Shown here: piece by piece, positions 1-8,444 of the stretch
How the letters are laid out: every line of letters starts with the position of its first letter
How positions within the stretch are numbered: position 1 is the first letter of the stretch
Origin: Hyphomicrobiaceae bacterium
GTDB taxonomy: Bacteria > Pseudomonadota > Alphaproteobacteria > Rhizobiales > Hyphomicrobiaceae
NCBI GenBank assembly: GCA_020638055.1
Contig: JACKJH010000001.1
Location: 868,001-932,000 of the forward strand
Direction of reading: 5' to 3'
DNA: 64,000 nt
The notes under the pieces: generated by a model
The model's input: the letters and a program-made list of their open reading frames with translations, nothing else
The model's database searches: none
What the model was told of the DNA's origin: nothing
Program-made: the position numbers and the translations under genes

Positions 1-871
1 TGCCGCCGAGCGCCTTGCAGATTCTGGAAGACAGGGTAACGCTTTCGATCAAGTCCTTACCAGCCATTTCGTAGTCGATACCAAGCGCGGTCCAGCGCAT
101 GGCCCAATCCGCTTTCCACTGACATTTGACGCGTCCACCTGTGACAGGGGTGGTTACCTGATCTGAGGTTTCCGGATCGATGTAGGTGACTGTTCCGGCG
201 GCGGGATCACGGGCAATCATCGGGACCTGCAGAACCTTGCCTGTGCGTTGGCAAACAGGAAGGAATGGCGAATAGGTGGCGCGGCGCTCGGCTCCCAGCG
301 TCGGCAGGATGATGTCCATCACCTTGTCGTAGACCGAAAGCATCTTGAGAAGCGTCGCGTCCATCATGCCGGAGCGATAACACTCGGTTGCGGACAGAAA
401 CTCGTAATCAAACCCGAACTGATCGAGAAAGGCTTTGAGCCGCGCGTTGTTGTGATGGGCGAAGCTCTGATGTGTGCCGAAAGGATCGGGAACGCTGGTC
501 AGTGGCTTGTCGAGAGCTGCTTGCAGAAGCTCCTTGTTGGGGACATTGTCGGGCACCTTTCGAAGTCCGTCCATGTCGTCGGAAAAACAGACCAGCCGCG
601 TTTTCTGCCTGCCCTGCGTCAAGACTTCGAATGCGTGGCGCACCATTGAAGTCCGTGCGACTTCGCCGAACGTGCCAATATGTGGCAAGCCCGAAGGACC
701 ATAGCCGGTTTCAAAAACGACGGTTCTTTCTGAGCCGCGGGGCAGTCGCTCCAACCGTTTGATCAGCCGACGTGCCTCTTCGAAAGGCCAGGCTTTGGCG
801 TTGGAGAGAAGTTCTAGAGGTATGGAGCCCGACGTGGTGTTTAAGGCATCGGATCGGGTGGTGGTCGTCAT
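1..871 (-). CDS. lysK: Class I lysyl-tRNA synthetase, 5' part (runs off the window)
   Basis: Charges tRNA-Lys with lysine in the cytoplasm. The gene reads leftward and is cut by the window edge after about 290 codons; full family members are over 500 residues. The class I signature is present as HIGT at residues 64-67 inside GPSGLPHIGTFGEV, followed by a well conserved catalytic half that ends near the edge with AGKDLIESVTLSSRICKALG. The KMSKS loop would lie outside the window. This archaeal-type enzyme is what many alphaproteobacteria use instead of class II LysS (family knowledge). The ATG at 871 is the first start ahead of the conserved part; its ribosome site is weak. No + strand gene is credible over this stretch. 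Confidence 0.93.
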   Translation of the reverse strand, partial: MTTTTRSDALNTTSGSIPLELLSNAKAWPFEEARRLIKRLERLPRGSERTVVFETGYGPSGLPHIGTFGEVARTSMVRHAFEVLTQGRQKTRLVCFSDDMDGLRKVPDNVPNKELLQAALDKPLTSVPDPFGTHQSFAHHNNARLKAFLDQFGFDYEFLSATECYRSGMMDATLLKMLSVYDKVMDIILPTLGAERRATYSPFLPVCQRTGKVLQVPMIARDPAAGTVTYIDPETSDQVTTPVTGGRVKCQWKADWAMRWTALGIDYEMAGKDLIESVTLSSRICKALGG

Positions 872-1150
872 TGGCTTATCTCTGGTGGCGGCGGTTGGGC
901 GTGGACCCTCGTCGCGCAAGAGGTAAAGTGGCGTCCTGGCGAATGGGTTGCGGCACCCTATTGAGGGGCATGCGACGCGTCAATCTCCGGCCCGCCGTTA
1001 TGGGCATCTTGAACGCGCATTTCCAAACCGGCTTTGACGCGGGGTTTACGCCCGCAGCAGGTTGGGTTTAGAGCTTCGCGTGCGTTATATCGGGATCGGT
1101 TGAGCCGCGCGACGCAGCGGTCGGCCGCGCCAGCACGACCCGCAGGGCGG

Positions 1151-1239
1151 GGTGAAAATGATGACAGTCTGTCTCGTGCCGTTGGCCCGATGTCCCACAT
1201 CGAACTACACGGCTCTCCTGGCCTGTCATCATTTTCACC
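1151..1239. repeat. Long inverted repeat with structured loop
   Basis: A perfect 17-base inverted repeat: GGTGAAAATGATGACAG at 1151-1167 and its complement at 1223-1239, separated by 55 bases. The loop holds its own small hairpin (CGATGT CCC ACATCG, about 1188-1202). It lies in the 613-base gap between lysK and the TerB-like gene. It could be a folded RNA, a repeat element or a bidirectional terminator-like structure. No protein-coding signal is seen here. Confidence 0.6.
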
Positions 1240-1248
1240 TCCGTGCCG

Positions 1249-1277
1249 GCCATACCATCGTGAAAAAGGCGGGCTTT
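1249..1277 (-). repeat. Copy of the 'CGTGAGAAAGGCGG' hairpin-arm repeat
   Basis: This stretch shares about 27 of 29 bases with one arm and loop of the hairpin at 3758-3808 (common core CGGCCATACCATCGTGA followed by AAAGGCGG). Here only one arm is present. It is one of three copies in the window (also 3758-3808 and 61452-61477) and the only one not at the 3' end of a gene. Confidence 0.55.
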
Positions 1278-1313
1278 AGAAACAGAATTGGTTCCGATAT
1301 ATCGCACGACGCC

Positions 1314-1458
1314 CTAGTGTTCCGACTCTGACGCTTGGTTCCCTGTCGGGGCCCGACGCGACAGCCCGGAACCCTAGCATTCTCATTGTTTGTGTTCTGG
1401 ATTCACGATCGTTTGACGACCTTTGCCCGGGAATCAAACGTTCGATCCAGAACATTAG
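1314..1458 (+). repeat. 145-bp MITE-like repeat, copy 1
   Basis: Near-identical to 12223-12367 (about 5 differences in 145 bases by eye). It begins CTAGTGTTC and ends GAACATTAG, a 9-base terminal inverted repeat with one mismatch. Inside are two imperfect hairpins: one built on GGTTCC/GGAACC in the left half, the other pairing GTGTTCTGGAT and GATCGTTTGA with a complementary right end. It encodes no protein of its own. The right end lies 26 bases upstream of the TerB-like start, so it may influence that gene's 5' leader. Confidence 0.75.
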
Positions 1459-1484
1459 CTGAAGGGGTAGGAATCGAGGCAAGC

Positions 1485-1898
1485 ATGCAAACTTTATTAA
1501 AGCCCGAACAGGCGCTGATCTACGCAATGATTGCGGTATCAGCCGTAGACAGGTCCATGTCCGATGCAGAATTGAAGCGGATCGGCGCGATGGTGCGGGA
1601 ACTGCCGGTGTTTGGAAAATACGACGATACCTGGCTTGTGGATGAAGCCCGCGAGTGTGGGGCGCTTTTGGCACAGGAAGGCGGGTTGCGGCGGGTGCTG
1701 GACCTGGTGACGGCGGGGCTGCCGGAACATTTGCGTGAGACGGCATACGTGCTTTCAGCAGAAGTTGCCATCAGCGATCGCCGGATCGCCTCGGAAGAGA
1801 TTCGATTCCTGGACTTGCTGGCGGAAGCGTTGTCTATCGACAAGTTGACCTGTGCAGCGCTTGAACGGGCAGCAAGTGCGCGTCAGCAAAAGCAGTGA
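1485..1898 (+). CDS. TerB-like (tellurite-resistance B) family protein
   Basis: A 137-residue cytoplasmic all-helical protein resembling the TerB/DjlA N-terminal fold: the opening LIYAMIAVSAVDRSMSDAEL and the later YVLSAEVAISDRRIASEEI repeat the 'helix, acidic DR.(m/i)...E' pattern typical of this family, where acidic residues may bind metal. The precise role is unknown; isolated TerB-like proteins need not confer tellurite resistance. The ATG at 1485 is chosen because it has GAGG at 1476-1479; the frame is open further upstream only because the repeat at 1314-1458 contains no stop. It stands alone, with divergent or unrelated genes on both sides. Confidence 0.75.
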   Translation: MQTLLKPEQALIYAMIAVSAVDRSMSDAELKRIGAMVRELPVFGKYDDTWLVDEARECGALLAQEGGLRRVLDLVTAGLPEHLRETAYVLSAEVAISDRRIASEEIRFLDLLAEALSIDKLTCAALERAASARQQKQ

Positions 1899-1924
1899 GC
1901 GGGTTCGAAAAACGCTTGTGTTGA

Positions 1925-1985
1925 CGACTATCTGTTTGGAGCCGTGTTTTTCACACCGAACCGAGGCTCACTTCAGCTACATAAT
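1925..1985 (+). repeat. Degenerate palindromic repeat (REP-like, subfamily 2 remnant)
   Basis: Just after the TerB-like stop, the stretch with TTTTTCACACCGAACCGAGG and ACTTCAGCT aligns loosely with the B hairpin at 5812-5862 (TTCTTCACGCCGAACCGCG ... ACTTCGGCT). The flanks have decayed so the hairpin is poor. Weak assignment, based on by-eye similarity only. Confidence 0.3.
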
Positions 1986-2005
1986 ATACGCTATATTTCA
2001 CGACG

Positions 2006-2683
2006 CTATTGGACATGCTTGAAACGTAGCGCAAAGTTGGCAATCGCGTCGGCTGCAGAATTCAAGTTGGTTTCGTGATTGGTGGGGGCGCCGCGGGGCG
2101 GTTTCAGGTCGTGGTTACCTTGCGTGATCCAGGCGAAGGTTATTTGGCTGGAAAGTTTATAGCTTACTACTTCATTGCGCGTACCGAATGGGTCGCGATC
2201 CCCCTGGACGATCAGCAGTGGCGTTGCAAAGTGTTGGAGGTGAGCTGTGCGGAGCTTGTCGGTTTTTTGGGGTGGGTGGAACGGGTAGCCTAGCGCAACT
2301 GCCGCTTTTATGGTGCCCGCCTTGAACAAATCGTCTGCCACCATGGTGGCGATGCGTCCGCCCATCGACTTGCCGCCGATAAGTAGCGGCAGAGGCGGGA
2401 CCTTCCTGTCATTATTCAATAGCTCGACGGCCGTGGCATATTCCTCGATGAGCCGTTCGGCGCGTGGTGGAGGCCGGCGGATATGGTCCGTTTTGCGTGC
2501 AGCCATATAGGCGAACTCGAATCTGCTGACAGCCACGCCGCGCGCGGTGAGAAGTTCGGTGATTTGAGTCATGAACGGGCTGGTCATGGGTGCGCCGGCG
2601 CCGTGGGCCAGAAGGAGGCGGGCGAAGGCCGGTTTTACTTCAGGATGGTCATGAAGCAGGTTGATTGGAGATGTTGGGTTCAT
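2006..2683 (-). CDS. Alpha/beta hydrolase of the KANL3/Tex30-like type
   Basis: A 225-residue cytoplasmic hydrolase with an intact triad: nucleophile elbow GKSMGG (Ser106), acid in GDRDPFG (Asp162 or Asp164) and His191 in GNHDL. The start LLLAHGAGAPM provides the oxyanion-hole region HGAGAPM, as in the small dienelactone-hydrolase-like group that includes KANL3/Tex30 homologues. The substrate is unknown. Length and order of elements are normal for the family. The ATG at 2683 follows directly on no other gene; the divergent sterol-desaturase-family gene starts 245 bases away, so the two may share a bidirectional control region. Confidence 0.82.
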   Translation of the reverse strand: MNPTSPINLLHDHPEVKPAFARLLLAHGAGAPMTSPFMTQITELLTARGVAVSRFEFAYMAARKTDHIRRPPPRAERLIEEYATAVELLNNDRKVPPLPLLIGGKSMGGRIATMVADDLFKAGTIKAAVALGYPFHPPQKTDKLRTAHLQHFATPLLIVQGDRDPFGTRNEVVSYKLSSQITFAWITQGNHDLKPPRGAPTNHETNLNSAADAIANFALRFKHVQ

Positions 2684-2928
2684 GAACTTTGACTTTGCCG
2701 GGACGATCGTGCGGAAAATGGCATTTTTGACGCGTGCGGGGCGGTCTGCTGGTGGCGGTTCGTTGCGGTGCAGGGTCGCACTGACGCTATTGTGAGGGTC
2801 GCGCTCGGTGTCGAGCGCATTATATGTAAAAAGTGCAATATGTAGAAATCGTAGCGGTCGTCTGATGGTGCAAAGGCACTATCGATTTTGGCGACTTTCT
2901 TATTTGGCGCGAATGAGAGAAGCGGTCC

Positions 2929-3759
2929 ATGCAACTTTTCCAGCCGGATGGAACGGTAACTGAGGCGACGCTACGGCTGGGTGTGTTTCTGGCTGTATTC
3001 GCAGTGATGGCTGCGGCTGAAGCGCTCCTGCCAAAGCGGAGGCTCAGCTATCCAAAAGGCCGCAGGTGGATCACGAACCTGGCGATTGTCGCTTTTGACA
3101 GTGCCGTTGTTCGCCTGATGGCTGCATTGACCGTGCCGTTGGTGGCGGTGGCAGCGGCGATGTATGCGGGCACTCAGGGCTGGGGGTTATTCAACTGGCT
3201 GGACTTGCCATACTGGCTGGAATTACTCCTGGCGCTGGTCATTCTCGATCTGGCGATCTGGTTTCAGCACCTTGTTTCACACAAGGTACCGCTGTTCTGG
3301 CGTCTGCACCAGATGCATCACGCCGACGTCGACTTTGACGTGACTACGGCCATCCGTTTCCATCCGATTGAGATCGCTCTGTCGATGCTTTGGAAAATCG
3401 TATGTGTGGTTGCGATTGGCGCTTCGCCTGAAGCCGTCATTCTGTTTGAGATTATTTTGAACGGGTGCGCTATTTTCAATCATGCAAATGTGGCTTTGCC
3501 CGTGGGCGTGGACCGCTTTCTGCGCGCGTTTATAGTTACGCCAGATATGCACAGAGTGCATCACTCCGTGCTGAGCCATGAGCACAACAGCAATTATGGA
3601 TTCAATCTGTCGATCTGGGACCGGCTATTTGGCACCTACACGCCGCAGCCAGAAAACGGGCATGAGGGAATGACGATTGGACTAAGTCCATATCAGAACG
3701 ATAATCCAACGCGGTTTTCATGGAGCCTTCTGCTGCCGTTTCGCAGCCTGCGTCGCTAG
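2929..3759 (+). CDS. Sterol desaturase / fatty acid hydroxylase family membrane protein
   Basis: A 276-residue di-iron membrane enzyme. The three histidine clusters of the family are present: HLVSH (114-118), HQMHH (127-131) and HRVHH (208-212), with an extra HEHN at 217-220. Hydrophobic segments lie near residues 12-32, 52-80, 97-112 and 155-178. Family members hydroxylate or desaturate lipids or carotenoids at the membrane with O2; the substrate here cannot be read from sequence. The stop codon TAG at 3757-3759 is the first part of the hairpin repeat at 3758-3808. The gene is monocistronic. Confidence 0.85.
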   Translation: MQLFQPDGTVTEATLRLGVFLAVFAVMAAAEALLPKRRLSYPKGRRWITNLAIVAFDSAVVRLMAALTVPLVAVAAAMYAGTQGWGLFNWLDLPYWLELLLALVILDLAIWFQHLVSHKVPLFWRLHQMHHADVDFDVTTAIRFHPIEIALSMLWKIVCVVAIGASPEAVILFEIILNGCAIFNHANVALPVGVDRFLRAFIVTPDMHRVHHSVLSHEHNSNYGFNLSIWDRLFGTYTPQPENGHEGMTIGLSPYQNDNPTRFSWSLLLPFRSLRR

Positions 3760-3808
3760 CCCGCCTTTCTCACGAGGGCACGGCCATACCATCGTGAGAA
3801 AGGCGGCT
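3758..3808 (+). terminator. Strong hairpin at the stop codon; dispersed repeat copy
   Basis: CCGCCTTTCTCACGA (3761-3775) pairs with TCGTGAGAAAGGCGG (3792-3806): 15 base pairs with a 16-base loop. It starts inside the stop codon of the preceding gene and lacks a clean U-run, so it may act as a 3'-end stabiliser or a Rho-independent-like terminator. The left arm with the TAG is repeated at the 3' end of the sensor kinase gene (61452-61477). The 232 bases from here to the next gene contain nothing else I recognise. Confidence 0.6.
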
Positions 3809-4040
3809 GGGCGTGGCGAAATTCTTTGGTTTTTATGGCCTTGCACACCGCGGCTGATTTTTAACGAAAGCTGGCAGTTGAAGCGCGGTATTGCGCCTGT
3901 TTTGGGTATATGTTTGGGTCAGGCGTCTTGAGTATCAAAATTTCGCCAAATACCAAGATATGGTCAGGATATGTCGTTTTAATCGTGCTTATTAGATTTC
4001 GTTCATTCCAGTTGGCATTCAGGTCGCACACGTTGAGGGA

Positions 4041-5750
4041 GTGCTGATTTTGGGGCGCTTGGCGCGCGCGGTGATGGTCATTGGCGGCACGGCGATTCTG
4101 GTCGCATTGCCGCGGGAGGACTATGTGCGCCTGTGGTCGGAGACATTTGCTGTATCCCAGCGGGCCGCAGCCTTGGTCAACACACACATTGTGCGGCCCA
4201 TAAAAATGTCTGCGACGAGACAGTACGCGCAAGACACTCCGGCAGAAGACAAGGCATCAGGGCCGAACCATTATAAAGGCCCCATAGGTGAGGCGAGACC
4301 TGCTGCGCAGGCACCAGATTCAATAAATGTTTCAAAGCGTGCAAGCATGCTTGATGAGACAGCGCGCGAGAAAATTGGCGAGGTCCGGATCCCTAATGTC
4401 GTGCATACGGCGGATGATAGGGGTGCAGCCCATGCACCCGTTCGTGAAGTTGCTTTGAATGAAAATGAGCACGGCGCTCGAGCCACTGTTGTGCCGGTAT
4501 CGGATGCAGACCAGGCGAAGACGAATGCCGTTGCCAGCGCGAGCACGGTCAATGATGCCAGCGGTGATGCAATTGCGAGCGAACCGGCTCTATCCGCCAC
4601 CGACAAGGTTGTTACGACTGCAAATGTGGATGGGCATATTGCCGGGCCAAGTTCAGAAATCGGTCTTGTCGCACCAAAACCATACCTAGCCCGCCCGCCT
4701 GTGCCGCTGCCAGTCAAAAGCGAAACGATGGCGGATCACCAGGCGAAAACAAAGGCAGCCGTGGATCCTCGTTTGCCGCCGCTTCCCGTCATCAAGCCGG
4801 AGGTTCCCGAAGAACGCAAACCGATCCCAGCAAAAATGATCTTCGGGGCGGCCAAGACACCAGCACCGCTGGCGGCACGCGCGATCGGGTTTTATTCGCG
4901 TGGCTGCTTGGCGGGTGGAAAGGCATTGCCGATTGACGGCCCGGCGTGGCAAGCCATGCGCCTATCACGCAACCGCAACTGGGGACATCCCAAGTTGATT
5001 GAACTGCTGGAGCGGTTTGCTGGCGATGTACAAAAATTCGATGGCTGGCCAGGACTGCTGGTGGGCGATATTTCACAGCCGCGCGGCGGGCCGATGTTGA
5101 CGGGACATGCCAGCCACCAAGTCGGTCTTGACGCGGATATCTGGTTTACGCCCATGCCGGGGCGCAGACTTTCGCGGCGTGAACGCGAGCGATTGTCTGC
5201 GACTTCGATGCTTGATGGTCCCACGAAAGTGAACCCAAACGTCTTTACGCCCAGTCATGTCAAAGTGGTGAAGCGAGCAGCATCCTATCCTCAAGTCGAG
5301 CGGATATTGGTGCACCCGGCAATCAAGAAGGCACTATGCGAGGCGGCAGGAGATGATCGCGCGTGGCTTGGCAAAGTACGCCCCTACTTCGGTCACTATT
5401 ACCACTTTCATTTAAGGCTGAGCTGCCCTGAGGGGTCGTCGAACTGCCGTGCGCAAAAGCCACCGACAGGTGACGATGGCTGCGGCAAAGAGATCGATTA
5501 CTGGTTCAAGGTGCTGACGCGGCCAAAGCCCAAGCCGCAACCCAAACCCAAGATGGAAGCAGCAAAGCCACGAAAGCCCAAGCCGGTGGTCACATTGTCG
5601 GATATGCCGGAGGAGTGCCAGGCGGTGCTGGCGTCAGGTGAGGGTACGTTGGTGCAAAACAGAGCTGAACTGATCAAGTCCAGCGTCGCGCAGTCGAAGA
5701 AAATCATCGACATTTCGGGAAAGCCGCGGTCAAAAATCAGACCGCGGTGA
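4041..5750 (+). CDS. mepA: Penicillin-insensitive murein endopeptidase with long N-terminal linker
   Basis: A periplasmic M74-family LAS metallopeptidase that cuts D-Ala-meso-DAP crosslinks in peptidoglycan. The catalytic domain occupies about residues 275-490: SRNRNWGHP, the zinc-binding GHASHQVGLDADIWF and GHYYHFHLRLSCP, with the cysteines that form disulfides in MepA. An N-terminal hydrophobic segment (about 5-20) is a signal or anchor. Between them lie about 220 low-complexity, Ala/Pro/Thr-rich residues and at the end a Lys/Pro-rich tail, making 569 residues against about 270-300 for classical MepA. GTG 4041 abuts GAGGGA, so the TTG at 4050, better spaced, may be the real start. Monocistronic. 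Confidence 0.88.
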   Translation: MLILGRLARAVMVIGGTAILVALPREDYVRLWSETFAVSQRAAALVNTHIVRPIKMSATRQYAQDTPAEDKASGPNHYKGPIGEARPAAQAPDSINVSKRASMLDETAREKIGEVRIPNVVHTADDRGAAHAPVREVALNENEHGARATVVPVSDADQAKTNAVASASTVNDASGDAIASEPALSATDKVVTTANVDGHIAGPSSEIGLVAPKPYLARPPVPLPVKSETMADHQAKTKAAVDPRLPPLPVIKPEVPEERKPIPAKMIFGAAKTPAPLAARAIGFYSRGCLAGGKALPIDGPAWQAMRLSRNRNWGHPKLIELLERFAGDVQKFDGWPGLLVGDISQPRGGPMLTGHASHQVGLDADIWFTPMPGRRLSRRERERLSATSMLDGPTKVNPNVFTPSHVKVVKRAASYPQVERILVHPAIKKALCEAAGDDRAWLGKVRPYFGHYYHFHLRLSCPEGSSNCRAQKPPTGDDGCGKEIDYWFKVLTRPKPKPQPKPKMEAAKPRKPKPVVTLSDMPEECQAVLASGEGTLVQNRAELIKSSVAQSKKIIDISGKPRSKIRPR

Positions 5751-5755
5751 GCCGT

Positions 5756-5862
5756 TCTAGATCGCGTTCACTTTTCACCGAATCGCGAACGCGATCTATT
5801 TTCTTTTATTTTGGGCATGTTCTTCACGCCGAACCGCGTACACTTCGGCTGAACATGCTCTA
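5756..5862 (+). repeat. Palindromic repeat, subfamily 2 (two hairpins), after mepA
   Basis: Two hairpins with the same architecture as the main repeat family but diverged sequence. Hairpin A is bounded by CTAG/CTA with arms ATCGCGTTC (5761-5769) and GAACGCGAT (5787-5795). A T-rich spacer follows, then hairpin B with arms GCATGTTC and GAACATGC (outer) and GCCGAA/TTCGGC (inner), ending GCTCTAA. It fills the gap between the convergent mepA and oxygenase genes and probably serves as their terminator region. The mepA stop itself sits in a further small hairpin with arms CCGCGGT and ACCGCGG (5724-5747). Confidence 0.6.
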
Positions 5863-6513
5863 AAGTGCGGGGTCGATGCGGTCGCTGGTCGAGGTGTTGA
5901 CGCGAAACCAACCGGCTATGCCGCGTCGCGTTGCCCGTGAGGGCCTCACCGCATGGGGTATTTCCTCCGACAGCATGAGAACCAGCGTCCCTGCATGTGG
6001 CTGCACGGTGATGGCGGGAACGCTGGCGTCATCGTTCGTGTTCCAAATGTCGAGTTCACCTCCGTCGCTCATCTGCCACCCCTTATTCAGATAAAGCACG
6101 AGTGAAACAATACGGTTTCGCTCGCCACGCAGGCTGTCCAGGTGGCGCTTGTAAAAGCCACCAGGCGGGTAGGTGAGGAATTGTGCCTCGAATTCGAACA
6201 GCCCGAGAAACAAGCGACGGTTAATCGCAATTCTTAAGTGCTCCGCAAGAGCCAGGAAGGCAGCTTCGCCGTCCGCACTTCCGTCTAGCCAAGCCGCATC
6301 GACCTGGCGAATGCGCGTTTCGCGAATGTGGTGATTGTCGCGGCCGATGGCAGCGCGGTCCATTTCACCGGCCTCTTCGCGCTTTCTGCAATCGGCGACC
6401 AACCGGTCTATTAGATTGGGGATGATTGCGTTGTGGAGGACGGCAAACCCGTTATTTGCGAGGTCGCCCACGAGGCGGTCGGAAAAAGCGGCGTCGAGCG
6501 GGGGTGCAAGCAT
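5860..6513 (-). CDS. 2OG-Fe(II) oxygenase (prolyl-4-hydroxylase-like)
   Basis: A soluble Fe(II)/2-oxoglutarate-dependent oxygenase. The facial triad is visible as H..D in FYKRHLDS (His124, Asp126 counted from the ATG at 6513) and His187 in EIPHAV, followed by an Arg in RRGIAGWFR for 2-oxoglutarate. The context LTYPPGGFYKRHLD and the DGGELDIW segment are typical of the P4H-like group found next to msrA or alone in proteobacteria; the substrate is unknown. The ATG at 6513 is preferred; the frame stays open to a TTG at 6564 without a ribosome site. It follows msrA in the same direction with 184 bases between. Confidence 0.82.
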   Translation of the reverse strand: MLAPPLDAAFSDRLVGDLANNGFAVLHNAIIPNLIDRLVADCRKREEAGEMDRAAIGRDNHHIRETRIRQVDAAWLDGSADGEAAFLALAEHLRIAINRRLFLGLFEFEAQFLTYPPGGFYKRHLDSLRGERNRIVSLVLYLNKGWQMSDGGELDIWNTNDDASVPAITVQPHAGTLVLMLSEEIPHAVRPSRATRRGIAGWFRVNTSTSDRIDPAL

Positions 6514-6697
6514 CGGCTTACCATTGCGCCGGTATGCTCCGGCCAGCAGACGCCGGACTTGCAACGTCGTGTTGCGGTTGGCCCGGAGGATGTGCCTATC
6601 TGCGCTGCCTGCGGAAAAGTTGCCATGCGACAGGCGTACGCAGCCTTTTGTTCGAGCAGAAAGGAGCGCGGGCCGGTATGCATGGTGCCCAGCGGTG

Positions 6698-7367
6698 TCA
6701 CGCTGGATTGGAGTTCACGCTTTCGTCGGCGGAGATTGGACAAGCGACACCGGTCCCGCCCAAGCCGCAATAGCCGTGAGGCACCTTTGCGAGGTACTGC
6801 TGATGATAGTCCTCGGCAAAAAAAGAATTCCGGCGCATCCAGGATTTCCGTGGTTATTGCGCCAAAACCGCGTTGCTGAAGACGTTGTGCGTAGAGCGTT
6901 CGTGCATTTTCAGCCGCCTGATGCTGGGCCGCATCAAAACAATAAATGCCGGACCTGTACTGGGTTCCCATATCATTGCCCTGTCGCATCCCCTGGGTCG
7001 GGTCGTGGCTTTCGAAGAACGTTTTGAGAAGCTCCTGATAGGAAACTTTGTCTGGCTCGAAGACGACAAGCACAACTTCGTTGTGGCCTGTATATCCCGA
7101 GCAAACCTCTTCATATGTGGGGTTGGGCGTAAATCCAGCCGCGTAGCCGACGGCGGTAATCCAGATCCCGCTACCGAGTTGCCAGAACTTGCGCTCGGCG
7201 CCCCAGAAACAACCCAGTCCGAAGATGGCCGTTTGCGCCCCTTCTGGATAAGGGCCTTTGAGCGGCCTGCCGAAAACATGGTGCTTCAGAGCCGTTGGGA
7301 TCGGGTCGGGGCGTCCAGGTAATGCATTTTCAGCAGTCGGCATTAAAGTCTTTTTCTTGAAAAACAT
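6698..7367 (-). pseudogene. msrA: Peptide-methionine (S)-S-oxide reductase MsrA, interrupted by a +1 frameshift
   Basis: MsrA reduces methionine-S-sulfoxide. The first part is normal, with the catalytic Cys53 in GLGCFWG and the conserved GYTGHNEVVLVVF and DPTQGMRQGNDMGTQYRS blocks. At the run of seven A (6818-6824, T in the gene's sense) the frame breaks after EFFF. With six T the reading continues as AEDYHQQYLAKVPHGYCGLG and ends at the TGA at 6698-6700, giving a full-length protein of about 222 residues with the C-terminal recycling Cys region. As given, the native frame runs on to nonsense as far as 6411. This is either a real inactivating mutation, phase variation at a homopolymer, or a sequencing error. 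The start has AAAGG eight bases upstream. Confidence 0.85.
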
Positions 7368-7542
7368 GGCGATTGCCTTTCGAATGCCGTTTCGGTCTTC
7401 AGACCAGAATATAATGAGCCGGAATTGTTCGGTCCGCCCTGTTCATGCCTCACTTTTTCGCGAGTATAATTTCATCGGCGGCTGAGGGGGTGTCGAAAGC
7501 GGCGGGGGGAAACTGTCCGCGAAGCCGAGGGGAAACAGTACC

Positions 7543-8361
7543 ATGTCTGACGCCAATGTGGTCCGGCCGGGTGATGAATTTGCTGCCGCCCTGGGGGAGC
7601 CAGCACTCCATGAAATGCCTGAGGTGAGTGCGCCACCGGCCGCCAAAGAGCGCGTGATTTATCGCGCCAGTGGTGGCAGGCGCGTAGCTTTTTCGGTGAT
7701 TTTTCTATTACTACTGCCATTCTTCGTGAGCCTGGGGCCGATGCTCTGGGTGCGGATTACGCACGGCCTTTGGCATGACGCCCTGGGGCTGTCCGTCATT
7801 GCGATTGGCTTTGCCATCGTCATGTTCCTGGTTCTGGTGGAACTGCTGCACTCGGTCCGCTCACGCGTTGAACTGGGTAATACCGCTGTCAGGTTCACGC
7901 TGCCGTCGGGCCGGGGCCCCACGCCAATGTTGCGCTTCAAGACACGGGAAATCGCCTACAAGGATATTGGCAAGATCGAGGTGCGCCGCGAGGTTTATGG
8001 TGGGGTGTTGGCGCCAATGATGCTGAAGGGCGCACGCATCGTGACGCGTGGCGGAGAGAAATTCCGGCTCGGCTATGTCAACGAAGCCAATGTTGATCCG
8101 GCATTTCCATATATTGAAATCGGTGAGCGCATTGCGAATAGAGCCGGTGTCGAAATCGTAGACCGGGGCAACGTTCGCCGGTCAATGCCCAAAAAGATGC
8201 TTGGAATTGCGGCGAGCGGGCGTCGAGAGAAACATTCCATCGACGAGATCGAAATGCGTGAACTGAACAAGAAGCACGCACGGCTTATGGGATTTCTCGT
8301 TGCCGGTTTGGTGGTCTTGATCGGGCTTGGCATTGTGGGCGACATGATGCAGCCAGTGTAG
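7543..8361 (+). CDS. Unknown membrane protein with PH-like cytoplasmic region
   Basis: I do not recognise this 272-residue protein. It has two hydrophobic segments near residues 47-66 and 79-103, a soluble region of about 130 residues that alternates short beta-type stretches (VELGNTAVRFTLP, IGKIEVRREVY, GARIVTRGGEKFRLGY) in the manner of bacterial PH-like domains, and a third membrane segment near 248-265. A cytoplasmic loop between membrane segments is likely. A GAGGGGA lies about ten bases before the ATG. It is divergent from msrA, with 175 bases between, and has no partner that suggests a role. Confidence 0.7.
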   Translation: MSDANVVRPGDEFAAALGEPALHEMPEVSAPPAAKERVIYRASGGRRVAFSVIFLLLLPFFVSLGPMLWVRITHGLWHDALGLSVIAIGFAIVMFLVLVELLHSVRSRVELGNTAVRFTLPSGRGPTPMLRFKTREIAYKDIGKIEVRREVYGGVLAPMMLKGARIVTRGGEKFRLGYVNEANVDPAFPYIEIGERIANRAGVEIVDRGNVRRSMPKKMLGIAASGRREKHSIDEIEMRELNKKHARLMGFLVAGLVVLIGLGIVGDMMQPV

Positions 8362-8444
8362 GGCTGGTGCCGTTTGCGCTCCGTCCAGTTGGCTGGTCGC
8401 ATGCCTATGCTGCTCTCTGATCTTACGAGCAGGCGGTGCGTTTA

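Noticed and set aside
248..762. Open frames on the + strand over the first 800 bases
   Set aside because: They are antisense to the well conserved lysK and show no family features.
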